The translations under genes were made by a program, and so were the position numbers. This document shows, in pieces, positions 8,534-16,900 of a DNA stretch of 64,000 nucleotides. Numbering within the stretch: the stretch's first letter is position 1; each line of letters begins with the position of its first letter. This DNA comes from Alphaproteobacteria bacterium. GTDB taxonomy: Bacteria > Pseudomonadota > Alphaproteobacteria > Caulobacterales > Caulobacteraceae. The notes below the pieces were generated by a model that made no database searches, was not told where the DNA came from, and saw only the letters and a list, made by a program, of their open reading frames with translations. The stretch is taken from contig JAHJOK010000056.1 of assembly GCA_018820205.1 (NCBI GenBank), positions 1 to 64,000 on the forward strand, given 5' to 3'.

Positions 8534-9911
8534 GCAGACGACCCTTCAAACTGTTTTGCTGACCGTGTTCGATCTTCACCGGAACGATCCGGCCGATCAG
8601 GTGATCCGCGTCCTCGACATGGACCGACTGAAGATAGGGCGACCGGCCGATGGCCTGGGCGTCATGACGCCCTTTCTTCTCGAACAGGACGTCCAGCGTC
8701 CGCCCGGTCTGGGTCGTATTGAAGGCCGCCTGCTGTTCCAGCAGCAGGGCCTGAAGCGCGTGCAGCCGCGCCAGGGACACATCGGCCGGCACCTGGGTTC
8801 CCATGGTCGCGGCGGGCGTTCCCGGCCGGGGCGAATACATGAAGGAGAAGGCCGAGGCGTAGTTCACCTGGCGCACCAGTTCCATCGTGTCCTCGAAATC
8901 GCGATCCGTCTCGCCCGGGAAGCCGACGATGAAATCGCCCGAGATCGCCATGTCCGGTCGGGCCTGACGAATGCGTCCGATCAGGTCGATGTATTTCGCT
9001 CGCCCGTGCTTCCGGTTCATCAGCCGCAGGATGCGATCCGATCCGGACTGCACCGGCAGATGCAGATAGGGCATCAGGGCCTCGACCTCGGCATGGGCCG
9101 CGATCAGGTCTTCGGACATGTCGTTGGGATGGCTGGTGGTATAGCGGATGCGGTCCAGACCGACGATCTCGGCCAGGGCCCGCGCCAGTCGCGCCAGGGA
9201 CCAGACGCCGTCCGGGCCCGCCCCGTCATAGGCGTTGACGTTCTGGCCCAGCAGGGTGACCTCGCGCACCCCCTGGTCGGCCAGATTGCGCGCCTCGGCC
9301 AGCACGTCGGCGACCGGCCGCGACCATTCGGCGCCGCGCGTATAGGGCACCACGCAGAAGCTGCAGAATTTGTCGCACCCCTCCTGCACCGTCAGGAAGG
9401 CGGTCGGCCCGTCCACGCCGCGCGCGGCGGGCAGGCTGTCGAACTTGGCCTCGGCGGCGAAATCGGCGCCGATCCGCTCGCCCCGGGCCCGGGCCGTCCG
9501 GGTCAGAAGCTCGGGCAGCTGGTGATAGGCCTGGGGGCCGACGACCAGATCCACCGCCGGCTGACGGCGCATGATCTCCTCGCCCTCGGCCTGGGCGACG
9601 CAGCCGGCGACGGCGATGGTCATCCGGCCTTCGCCGCGCGCGGTCTTTTCCTCGCGCATCTGCTTCAGCTTGCCGAGTTCGGAATAGACCTTCTCGGCCG
9701 CCTTCTCGCGGATATGGCAGGTGTTCAGGATGACGAAATCCGCGCCCTCGGCCGTCTCGGTCGGGGCGTATCCCAGCGGGCGCAAGACATCGGCCATCCG
9801 CTCGGAATCATAGACGTTCATCTGGCAGCCGTAGGTCTTGATGAACAGCCGCTTGACGTCGGGCGTCGACGGGGCGGCCTCCACCTCGGGCGCGATCAGG
9901 GTATCGGACAT
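8523..9911 (-). CDS. miaB: tRNA-2-methylthio-N6-dimethylallyladenosine synthase
   Basis: A radical SAM methylthiotransferase that converts i6A37 to ms2i6A37 in tRNAs reading UNN codons. At 462 aa it shows the N-terminal UPF0004 domain with auxiliary [4Fe-4S] cysteines (TYGCQMN, NTCHIR, VAGCVAQ). The radical SAM CxxxCxxC motif is CDKFCSFC, and a C-terminal TRAM domain follows ([19 protein letters not shown]). It is downstream of fur with a 40-nt gap and overlaps phoH. Confidence 0.97.
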   Translation of the reverse strand: MSDTLIAPEVEAAPSTPDVKRLFIKTYGCQMNVYDSERMADVLRPLGYAPTETAEGADFVILNTCHIREKAAEKVYSELGKLKQMREEKTARGEGRMTIAVAGCVAQAEGEEIMRRQPAVDLVVGPQAYHQLPELLTRTARARGERIGADFAAEAKFDSLPAARGVDGPTAFLTVQEGCDKFCSFCVVPYTRGAEWSRPVADVLAEARNLADQGVREVTLLGQNVNAYDGAGPDGVWSLARLARALAEIVGLDRIRYTTSHPNDMSEDLIAAHAEVEALMPYLHLPVQSGSDRILRLMNRKHGRAKYIDLIGRIRQARPDMAISGDFIVGFPGETDRDFEDTMELVRQVNYASAFSFMYSPRPGTPAATMGTQVPADVSLARLHALQALLLEQQAAFNTTQTGRTLDVLFEKKGRHDAQAIGRSPYLQSVHVEDADHLIGRIVPVKIEHGQQNSLKGRLLGA

Positions 9912-9951
9912 GACGGCTATCTAGTCCGCCGGGGCCCAAGACGCCACTGGG

Positions 9952-10419
9952 TCAGGAGGCGACCCGATGAGCGTTGCGGGTGAAGATCAACCCTTCGCGC
10001 TTGGACGGTTCGGCGCCCTCGATGGCCTTGCCGTACAGTTCCAGCTTGTGGCCGATCAGTTCGAAACCCAGCCGTTCGGCGATTTCGGTCTTCAGCCGCT
10101 CGATCTCGGCGTCGAAGAATTCGATGACCTCGCCGGTGCGGGTGTCGATCAGGTGATCGTGGTGATCGTCGCCCGCCTCTTCGTAGCGCGAACGGCCATC
10201 GCCGAAATCATGCTTTTCGACCACGCCCGCCTCTTCGAACAGGCGCACGGTGCGATAGACGGTGGCGATCGAAATGTGCGGGTCGATGGCCGAGGCGCGG
10301 CGGTACAGTTCCTCGACGTCCGGATGGTCCTCGGCGGCGCCCAGAACGCGGGCGATCACCCGTCGCTGTTCGGTCATGCGCATGCCGCGCTCGGCGCAAA
10401 GTTTTTCGATCCGGTCCAT
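9952..10419 (-). CDS. fur: Ferric uptake regulator family repressor
   Basis: An iron- or metal-responsive DNA-binding repressor. At 155 aa it has the winged-helix N-terminus (HISIATVYRTVRLFEEAGVV) and a C-terminal metal-binding and dimerisation domain with DDHHDHLIDTRTGEVIEFF. The CxxC structural zinc motifs of E. coli Fur are absent, as is usual for alphaproteobacterial Fur. The position between rimI and miaB matches Caulobacter-type synteny. Mur or Irr are alternatives, but context favours Fur. Confidence 0.93.
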   Translation of the reverse strand: MDRIEKLCAERGMRMTEQRRVIARVLGAAEDHPDVEELYRRASAIDPHISIATVYRTVRLFEEAGVVEKHDFGDGRSRYEEAGDDHHDHLIDTRTGEVIEFFDAEIERLKTEIAERLGFELIGHKLELYGKAIEGAEPSKREGLIFTRNAHRVAS

Positions 10420-10460
10420 GGGTCGCGAAGATAGGGCGGCGAGGCGGCGGTGGGAAGCCG

Positions 10461-10892
10461 TCAGGCCAAGTTGAGAACCAGAAGCAGAGCATCGACGTCG
10501 GAGCCGGAGCGACGGTGATAATATCGCAGCCGACGCCCGGCCGTTTCGAATCCCAGCCGTTCATAAAGGGCGCGGGCCGCAGGGTTGTCTTCCGCCACCT
10601 CGAGAAACATGCGCCTCGCCCCGGCTGCGGCGGCCCGGTCCGTCGCGGCCCGCACCAAACGCGCGCCCAGGCCCGCGCGTCGGCCGGAGGGCCGGACCGC
10701 CAGTGTCAGGATCTCCGCCTCGTCCGCGACCACCCGCACCACGATGAAGCCGTTGGCGTCGGCCTCCAGGATCAGGCCGGTCTGGCCCAGCAGGTCGGCG
10801 AAGGCCGCTGCGGACCACGGCGCATCGAATGCCTGGGCGTGCAGGTCTGCGAGCGCCTGCGCCACGTCGCCCGGCGCGGTCCGGCTCGTCAT
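10461..10892 (-). CDS. rimI: Ribosomal protein S18-alanine N-acetyltransferase family (RimI-like GNAT)
   Basis: A 143-aa GNAT acetyltransferase with the acetyl-CoA-binding segment LAVRPSGRRAGLGARLVRAA (QxxGxG/A-like) and the C-terminal ALYERLGFETAGRRLRYY. The start ATG at 10892 overlaps the tsaB stop by four bases (ATGA). RimI acetylates the N-terminal Ala of S18. Pairing with tsaB is widespread, which supports the name over a generic GNAT. Confidence 0.92.
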   Translation of the reverse strand: MTSRTAPGDVAQALADLHAQAFDAPWSAAAFADLLGQTGLILEADANGFIVVRVVADEAEILTLAVRPSGRRAGLGARLVRAATDRAAAAGARRMFLEVAEDNPAARALYERLGFETAGRRLRYYHRRSGSDVDALLLVLNLA

Positions 10893-11548
10893 GGGACGGG
10901 CGCGGGCGGGCGGGCCTGTCCCGGCAGGCGGGTCGGCGGAATCGCGTCCGGCGCCCGCAGATACAGCGGCCTCGGCGGGTTCGTGGCGGGATCGAACACG
11001 CTGGCCAGCGCCGCCAGGGCCCCGGCGTCGGGCGTCGTCGCCGCGTCCGGCGTACCCCCGACCAGCGCCGAGCCCGACCCGGTGATGCGCCATGGCCCGC
11101 CCATCGCGGCCAGGCGCGCCGCCGCCTCGACCTCCAGAGCCTGGGGCTCCGAGGCCGGAGCGCCGTCCCGGAACAGCTGCAGATAGACCTGGCCCCGGCG
11201 GGCGTCGATCACGGCGGCCGTCGCGCCCCGGCCGTCGTCCGCAGACCACGCCAGCGCCGCCAGGGTCGAAACCCCCACGACGGGGCGTTCCAGCGCCGCG
11301 CCCAGCCCCTGGGCGAAGGCCAGGCCGACCCGGAGGCCGGTGAACGAGCCCGGCCCCACGGTGACCCCGATCCGATCCAGCGCCTCGAAGCCGCCGCCGG
11401 CCTCGGCCACGGCGTCGCGCACGAAGCCGCCCAGCCGCTCGGAATGACCGCGCGCCATGATCTCGGTCCGGACCGAGAGCGCGCGTCCGTCCTCGAACAC
11501 CGCCGCGGTGCAGGCGTCCAGCGCCGTATCAATCACCAAGACCCTCAT
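10889..11548 (-). CDS. tsaB: tRNA threonylcarbamoyladenosine biosynthesis protein TsaB
   Basis: Partner of TsaD and TsaE in forming t6A37 on tRNAs that read ANN codons. A 219-aa actin-like-fold protein with the typical opening VLVIDTALDACTAAV and the motif GVTVGPGSFTGLRVGLAFAQ. It is followed by rimI with a four-base overlap and preceded by an XRE gene 16 nt away. Confidence 0.96.
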   Translation of the reverse strand: MRVLVIDTALDACTAAVFEDGRALSVRTEIMARGHSERLGGFVRDAVAEAGGGFEALDRIGVTVGPGSFTGLRVGLAFAQGLGAALERPVVGVSTLAALAWSADDGRGATAAVIDARRGQVYLQLFRDGAPASEPQALEVEAAARLAAMGGPWRITGSGSALVGGTPDAATTPDAGALAALASVFDPATNPPRPLYLRAPDAIPPTRLPGQARPPAPVP

Positions 11549-11564
11549 CCGGCGAGACCGGAGA

Positions 11565-11951
11565 TCAGGAGGCGGACGCCAGGGCCTCGGTAATGCGCGC
11601 CAGGGCCTGGCGCACGGCCCGGTCCTGAATCAGGGGAAAGGCGGCCGCCAGCGCGCGCCCCTCCGCGCTGGCGGTCATGAACCGGAGGTTCGACGGCGCC
11701 TCCGCGTCGTTCGGCGCGGATCCTGAGGCCGGTTCCGGAAAGAAGGCCGCCGGCCCGACGCCCAGGGCCGTGGCGATGTCGCTGAGCCGCGAGGCCGAGA
11801 TCCGGTTGGCGCCCGCCTCGTATTTCTGGACCTGTTGCGGACTGACGCCCAGCCGCTGGGCCAAGGCGGACTGCGACAGGCCCATCGCCGCCCGTCGCGC
11901 GGAAATCCGACGCCCCACCGAGGCGTCCATGGCGTCTGGCGAACGAGGCAT
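11565..11951 (-). CDS. XRE-family helix-turn-helix transcriptional regulator
   Basis: A 128-aa regulator with an HTH near residues 12-66 (LSQSALAQRLGVSPQQVQ, KYEAGANRISASRLSDIATA) and a C-terminal helix (AVRQALARITEAL). The recognition region is nearly the same as in the protein at 4589-4999, marking them as paralogs. It could be co-transcribed with tsaB, 16 nt downstream. Confidence 0.9.
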   Translation of the reverse strand: MPRSPDAMDASVGRRISARRAAMGLSQSALAQRLGVSPQQVQKYEAGANRISASRLSDIATALGVGPAAFFPEPASGSAPNDAEAPSNLRFMTASAEGRALAAAFPLIQDRAVRQALARITEALASAS

Positions 11952-12020
11952 GACACAGGCTCCGGGCGGGATAACATCCGGATCGTTTCACGAGCGCGCC
12001 CGAAATGCAATCTTTTCGTT

Positions 12021-12614
12021 TCATTGATCCAGCCTGGCTCGCACGGCGGCGACCCGCGCGACCGTCGCCCGGGGTACGCTGGTTTCCGCCTCCAGTCCGC
12101 CGGGTCCGCCCTTGAGGTATAGCCGGTCGGCGTCGGCGCCCTGATAGAGCCGCGCCAGCCGGGTCCCGTCGATCATGTCGATGACGCAGCCCTGATCGCG
12201 TCGCGGCCACCGGCCCGGATCGAACTCCAGCACCACGCCGGACGCCGCCCAGGGGGCCAGCTCGTCGTTGGATAATTGCATGCGCTCGGGCGCTGCCACC
12301 GGACCGAACGGCGTCGCGCCATAGGGGCGGCCGGGGCTTTCGACGCCGGTCGCGGGCGCCGAACCGGGCGGATCGTCCCTTGCGACGGCCAGCGCCAGAT
12401 CCTCGGGCGTGGCGTTGACGGCGCCGGTCAGGCGGCGCTGAACGTCGGGCCGGAACAGGCCCGGTCGCTTGCCGGCCTCGTACAGGCCCCAGCCCTGGCT
12501 GGTCATGCCGATCCGCGCCCCGGCGTCGGCCTGGCTCAGACCCGCCGCACGGCGCAAGGCCGCCAGCCCCTCTCCGAGGACGGCGGCGTCCGGGTCTGAA
12601 GCGAAACGGGCCAT
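12021..12614 (-). CDS. XRE-family regulator with S24/LexA-like C-terminal domain
   Basis: About 197 aa from ATG 12614 (MARFASDPDAAVL). The HTH covers roughly residues 13-65 (LSQADAGARIGMTSQGWGLY). The C-terminal half (QLSNDELAPWAASGVVLEFD, DQGCVIDMIDGTRLARLYQG) resembles the peptidase-S24-like sensor domain of phage and SOS-type repressors, but I cannot identify the Ser/Lys dyad, so self-cleavage is unlikely. The frame stays open to 12707, but the extra residues run into a repeat element. Its targets are unknown. Confidence 0.85.
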   Translation of the reverse strand: MARFASDPDAAVLGEGLAALRRAAGLSQADAGARIGMTSQGWGLYEAGKRPGLFRPDVQRRLTGAVNATPEDLALAVARDDPPGSAPATGVESPGRPYGATPFGPVAAPERMQLSNDELAPWAASGVVLEFDPGRWPRRDQGCVIDMIDGTRLARLYQGADADRLYLKGGPGGLEAETSVPRATVARVAAVRARLDQ

Positions 12615-12665
12615 GGCTGATTGTGCCCCGGTTCGTGATGTCAGGCGAGACGTTTTGGTTTCACC

Positions 12666-12705
12666 GCGCTCAAGTAGAGAGCCGCCGCGCGGCGAGCGGT
12701 AGCGC
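12666..12705. repeat. 40-nt palindromic repeat, copy A
   Basis: Begins GCGCTCAAG and ends AGCGC. The GCGCT/AGCGC ends pair and the centre is GC-rich and self-complementary. It is one of four copies of the same 40-nt length around nfuA and lies 53 nt from copy B. Confidence 0.7.
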
Positions 12706-12718
12706 ACGGAACAAGACT

Positions 12719-12758
12719 GCGCTCAAGCAGAGAGCCGCAGCGCGACGAACGATAGCGC
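12719..12758. repeat. 40-nt palindromic repeat, copy B
   Basis: Same layout as copy A (GCGCTCAAGCAG ... GATAGCGC). It ends two bases before the nfuA stop codon, so it lies in the nfuA 3' untranslated region and may act in termination or RNA stability. Confidence 0.7.
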
Positions 12759-12760
12759 CC

Positions 12761-13318
12761 CTAGATCACCTGCTCGACGCTGGTCACTTCGGGCACATAG
12801 TGTTTCATCATCTGCTCGACCCCGGCCTTCAGGGTCATGGCCGAAGACGGGCAGCCGGCGCAGGCGCCGCGCATGCGCAGGGACAGGACCCCGGTCTCCA
12901 GATCGAAGGCGTCGAACAGGATGTCGCCGCCATCCTGGGCCACAGCCGGCCGAATCCGGCTGTCCAGCAACTGTTTGATCTCGGCCACGATCTCTGAGTC
13001 CTCGGCGCCGTCGTCAACCGCTTCCACCCCGTCGCGCAGCAGCGGCGCGCCGGACACGAAATGATCCATGATCGCCGACAGGATTTCAGGCTTCAGCTCG
13101 GACCAGTCCCGGCCATGGTCGGCGCGGGTGACCGAGACGTAGTCGGCCCCGAAGAAGACGCCGGTGACGTCCTCCAGCTGGAACAGGCCCTCGGCCAGGG
13201 GCGAGGCGGTCGCCTGATCGATGGTCAGGAACTCCCGCGATCCGGAGGGCGCGACATCCCGGCCGGGCAGGAATTTCAGCGCGTTCGGGTTCGGGGTCGG
13301 TTCGGTCTGGATGAACAT
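12761..13318 (-). CDS. nfuA: NfuA/NifU-type iron-sulfur cluster carrier
   Basis: An Fe-S scaffold or carrier that delivers clusters to target proteins. It is 185 aa from ATG 13318 (MFIQTEPTPNPNALKFLPG, the classic opening of the eukaryotic and alphaproteobacterial Nfu N-domain). The C-terminal NifU domain has GGDILFDAFD and the cluster-binding CxxC in MRGACAGCPSSAMTLKAGVE. The reading frame is open to 13426, but that extension runs through a repeat. It is flanked on both sides by pairs of 40-nt palindromic repeats. Confidence 0.95.
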   Translation of the reverse strand: MFIQTEPTPNPNALKFLPGRDVAPSGSREFLTIDQATASPLAEGLFQLEDVTGVFFGADYVSVTRADHGRDWSELKPEILSAIMDHFVSGAPLLRDGVEAVDDGAEDSEIVAEIKQLLDSRIRPAVAQDGGDILFDAFDLETGVLSLRMRGACAGCPSSAMTLKAGVEQMMKHYVPEVTSVEQVI

Positions 13319-13376
13319 GACCCGGAGATGCGCCTGCCTGGAGCGGTGTTCAAGTCCCGCGTGGGTCACGTCATCC

Positions 13377-13416
13377 GCGCTCAAGCAGCGAACGACCGCG
13401 TCGCAAGCGGTAGCGC
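13377..13416. repeat. 40-nt palindromic repeat, copy C
   Basis: GCGCTCAAGCAG ... AGCGC, with an inner GCG/CGC core. It lies upstream of nfuA, 50 nt from copy D. Confidence 0.7.
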
Positions 13417-13426
13417 CCTGAACCAT

Positions 13427-13466
13427 GCGCTCAAACAGCGAGCGACCGCGTCGCGAGCGTTAGCGC
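13427..13466. repeat. 40-nt palindromic repeat, copy D
   Basis: GCGCTCAAACAGCGAGC ... GTTAGCGC, with an inner stem GCGAC-CGC-GTCGC and an outer stem GCGCT/AGCGC. It begins eight bases past the universal stress gene stop and could end that transcript. Confidence 0.7.
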
Positions 13467-13473
13467 CCTGGCA

Positions 13474-13935
13474 TCAAGCCAGATCCTCGACTTCGGCGTC
13501 GGTCAGTTCGCCGGGCACGATGGTTACCGGCAGCTTGCGGCCGCCGATGCCGTGTTTCAGCACCGCCGAGACCAGCGGCCCCGGACCGCGCCCGCCGTTC
13601 CCGGCCGCCAGGACCAGAATCTTGATCTCCGGATCCTCGCCGACGACCTTGCGGATCGCGGCCTGGGGGTCGCCCTCCTCGATCAGGAAGATGGGCTGGG
13701 CGCCCGATCGCTCGGCCGCGCCCTCGCCCAGACGGTTCAGCAGGGCCTCCGCCTCGGCGCGTTGCTGGCGCTCGATTTCCTCGCGCACCCCGGACCAGTG
13801 TTCGTCGCCGCCGCCAGGCATGATGCGCAGCAGGGCGACGCGGCCGCCGGTCGATTTGGCCCGCCGCGCGGCATAGCGCAGCGCCGCCTCGAACTCCGGG
13901 CTGTCGTCGGCGACGACGAGGAACTTTCTGGGCAT
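13474..13935 (-). CDS. Universal stress protein (UspA family)
   Basis: A 153-aa cytoplasmic UspA-fold protein (opening KFLVVADDSPEFEAALRYAA). The usual ATP-binding G-x2-G-x9-G(S/T) motif is degenerate (AAGNGGRGPGPLVSAVLKHG). The ATG overlaps the gdhZ stop by one base (TGATG), so it is translationally coupled to the glutamate dehydrogenase. Substrate and trigger are unknown. Confidence 0.92.
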   Translation of the reverse strand: MPRKFLVVADDSPEFEAALRYAARRAKSTGGRVALLRIMPGGGDEHWSGVREEIERQQRAEAEALLNRLGEGAAERSGAQPIFLIEEGDPQAAIRKVVGEDPEIKILVLAAGNGGRGPGPLVSAVLKHGIGGRKLPVTIVPGELTDAEVEDLA

Positions 13936-16900
13936 CAGGCCGATCCCACGACGCTGCGAATCTGACCGTTGGCGATGGTCAGTTTGGCGAAGGTCCAGCC
14001 GGCGCCCGAGGCCTCGATCTCGTCCACGGCCGCGCGGACGCCCTCGACCACGGCCAGACGCGGTCCGATCCAGGCGTCGACGGCGGCTTCCGCGGTCCCC
14101 TCGCTATCGCCCACCGCCGGATCCGAGGCCGCGGCCACGGCGCGGGTCAGGACGACCTGTTCGGCCATCAGATCCTCGATCAGCCGCCGCACGGCGAGAC
14201 GGTCGAACCGGTCGCCGGACGGCACCGCTCCGGCCGCGGCGCGCAGACGGTCGAAATCGAACGCCGCCCCGACCTGGTGATACAGACGCGCCATCCGGGG
14301 TTCGGACCAGTCGACCCCGCCGGCCCTGGCCTCCGTCGCCAGGTCGCCGATGTCGGCGGTGGCGACCAGGGGCCGCAGCATGGCGATGGTCTGGGCCAGG
14401 GTCTCGCCCACCCCCATGTCGGCGAACCGCTTCAGCCGGTCGGCCAGCCGTCCTTGTTCGAAGCGCGAAAGCACGCCGCCGCCCTCCTGGCGCAGGGCGT
14501 CGGCGGCGGGACGGTAGGCTTCGATCAGCCCCTGCACCGTCGCGCCCTCGCGTTCGGCCCGCCGGGCCAGCCAGAAGGTCTGGCGACGCAAAACGGTGGC
14601 GACCTCGGTGTAGAGGGCGGTCTGGGTCTCGGCCGGGATCTTCAGGTCCAGGGCGTTGACCGCGTCCCATGCTTCGTCGAGGCGGAACACGCGCCGCGCC
14701 GCCTCGAAGGCGATGACCAGGGCGGTGGTGTCGCACCCCGCCGCAGCCCGCAGGCGATCCGGGAAGGTCGCGCCGGCCATGTTGACGATCTCGTTGCACA
14801 GCACGGTGGCGACGATCTCGCGCCGCAGCCGGTGACCCTTCATCTGATCCTCGAACCGGGCCAAGGGCTGCGGGAAATACCGCACCAGCGTCTCTTCGAA
14901 GAACGGGTCCTCAGGCGCCCGGGAGGCGACGATCTCCTCGGACAGCTCCAGTTTCGAATAGGCCAGCAGGACCGCCAGTTCGGGGCGGGTCATCGCCAGC
15001 ACCGCCGCCTTCATCTCGCCGATGCGGATGTCGCCCGGCAGGCCCTCGACCTTGCGGTCCAGTTTGCCGCGCGCGACCAGGGACTGCATGAAGCGCTGCT
15101 GGCCGTCGAGGCCGGCGACCCCCTCGGCCTGTTTCAGCGTCAGGGCCAGGGTCTGGTCGTAGTTGTGGGCCAGCACCTTCAGGCCGACCTCGTCGGTCAT
15201 CGAGGCCAGCAGAGGAACCCGTTCCTCCAGCGGCAGGACGCCATTGGTCACCGCCGAACCGATCAGGATCTTGATATTGACCTCGTGGTCGGAGGTATCG
15301 ACCCCGGCCGAGTTGTCGATGGCGTCGGTGTTGATCCGCCCGCCGCCCGCCGCATAGGCGATGCGGCCGGCCTGGGTCAGACCCAGGTTGGCGCCCTCGC
15401 CCACCACCTTGACCCGCAGTTCGTCGGCGTTGATGCGCAGGGCGTCGGTGCCCTTGTCGCCGACCTGGGCGTCGGTCTCGGCCGCCGATTTCACATAGGT
15501 GCCGATACCGCCCAGATACAGCAGTTCGGCCGGCGCCCTGAGGATCGCGCGGATCAGGCTGACCGGGTCCAGACTGTCGTCGGAAATCTCCAGCAGCGCC
15601 TTGATCTCGGGGCTCAGGTCGATCGATTTGGCCGAACGCGAGAACACCCCGCCCCCGGCCGAAATCAACGCCTTGTCGTAGTCCTGCCAGGACGAGCGCG
15701 GCAGCTGGAACATGCGGTTCCGCTCGGCCCACGAGGTCGCGGGATCGGGCGTCGGGTCGATGAAGATGTCGCGGTGATCGAAGGCGGCGACCAGTTTCGT
15801 GGCCTTGGACAACAGCATGCCGTTGCCGAACACGTCGCCGGACATGTCGCCGACGCCGACGACGGTGAAGGGTTCGGACTGAATGTCCTTGCCCATTTCG
15901 CGGAAGTGGCGCTTGACCGCCTCCCAGGCGCCGCGGGCCGTGATGCCCATGGCCTTGTGGTCGTAGCCGACCGAACCGCCGGACGCGAACGCATCATCCA
16001 GCCAGAAGCCGTAGTCGGCCGAGACGCCGTTGGCGATGTCGGAGAACGTCGCCGTGCCCTTGTCGGCGGCCACGACCAGGTAGGGATCGTCGCCTTCGAA
16101 GGCGATGACGTTGTCCGGGTGAACCACTGCGCCGTCGGCGGCGATGTTGTCGGTGATGTCCAGCAGACCCGACAGAAAGGTCTTGTAGGCGCGAATGGCC
16201 TCGGCCTGCTGGGCGTCGCGGTCGCCGCCGGCGCGAACGATGGCCGACAGGTGTCTGGGGAAAAAGCCGCCCTTGGACCCGACCGGCACGATGACAGCGT
16301 TCTTGACCTGCTGCGCCTTGACCAGTCCCAGCACCTCGGTGCGGAAGTCGTCGCGGCGGTCGGACCAGCGCAGGCCGCCCCGCGCCACCGGGCCAAACCG
16401 AAGGTGCACGCCCTCGATATGCGGGGCCCATACGAAGATCTCACGATAGGGCTTCGGCAGGGGCAGGTCTTCCAGCTCGCGCGAGGCGATCTTGATCGAG
16501 ATATGCGGCTTGACCCCCCCGCCCTCGGCCGCCTGATAATAGTTGGTGCGTTTGATCGCCCCGATCAGCTCGGCCATCCGCCGCAGCGCCCGATCGTGAT
16601 CCAGCGACTTCACCTCCATCAGAAGGCCGGTGATCTTGTCGGACAGCTCGCCGCACGCGGCGGCGCGGTCCTCGGCCGAGCCGCCGTGGGCAGGGTCGAA
16701 TTTGCAGGCGAACTGCGACAGCAGGGCCCGGGCCACGGCCGGATAGTCCCGCAACGCCTCTTCCTGCACCGCCTGAGAGGGGTCGAGGCCGGTCTGCTGG
16801 CGATAGCGCGCCAGAGTGCGGATCAGGGCCGCCTCGCGCCAGCCCACGCCCAGCTCCAAGACCAGGCGGTTGAAGCCGTCGCTTTCGGTCTGGCCTGTCC

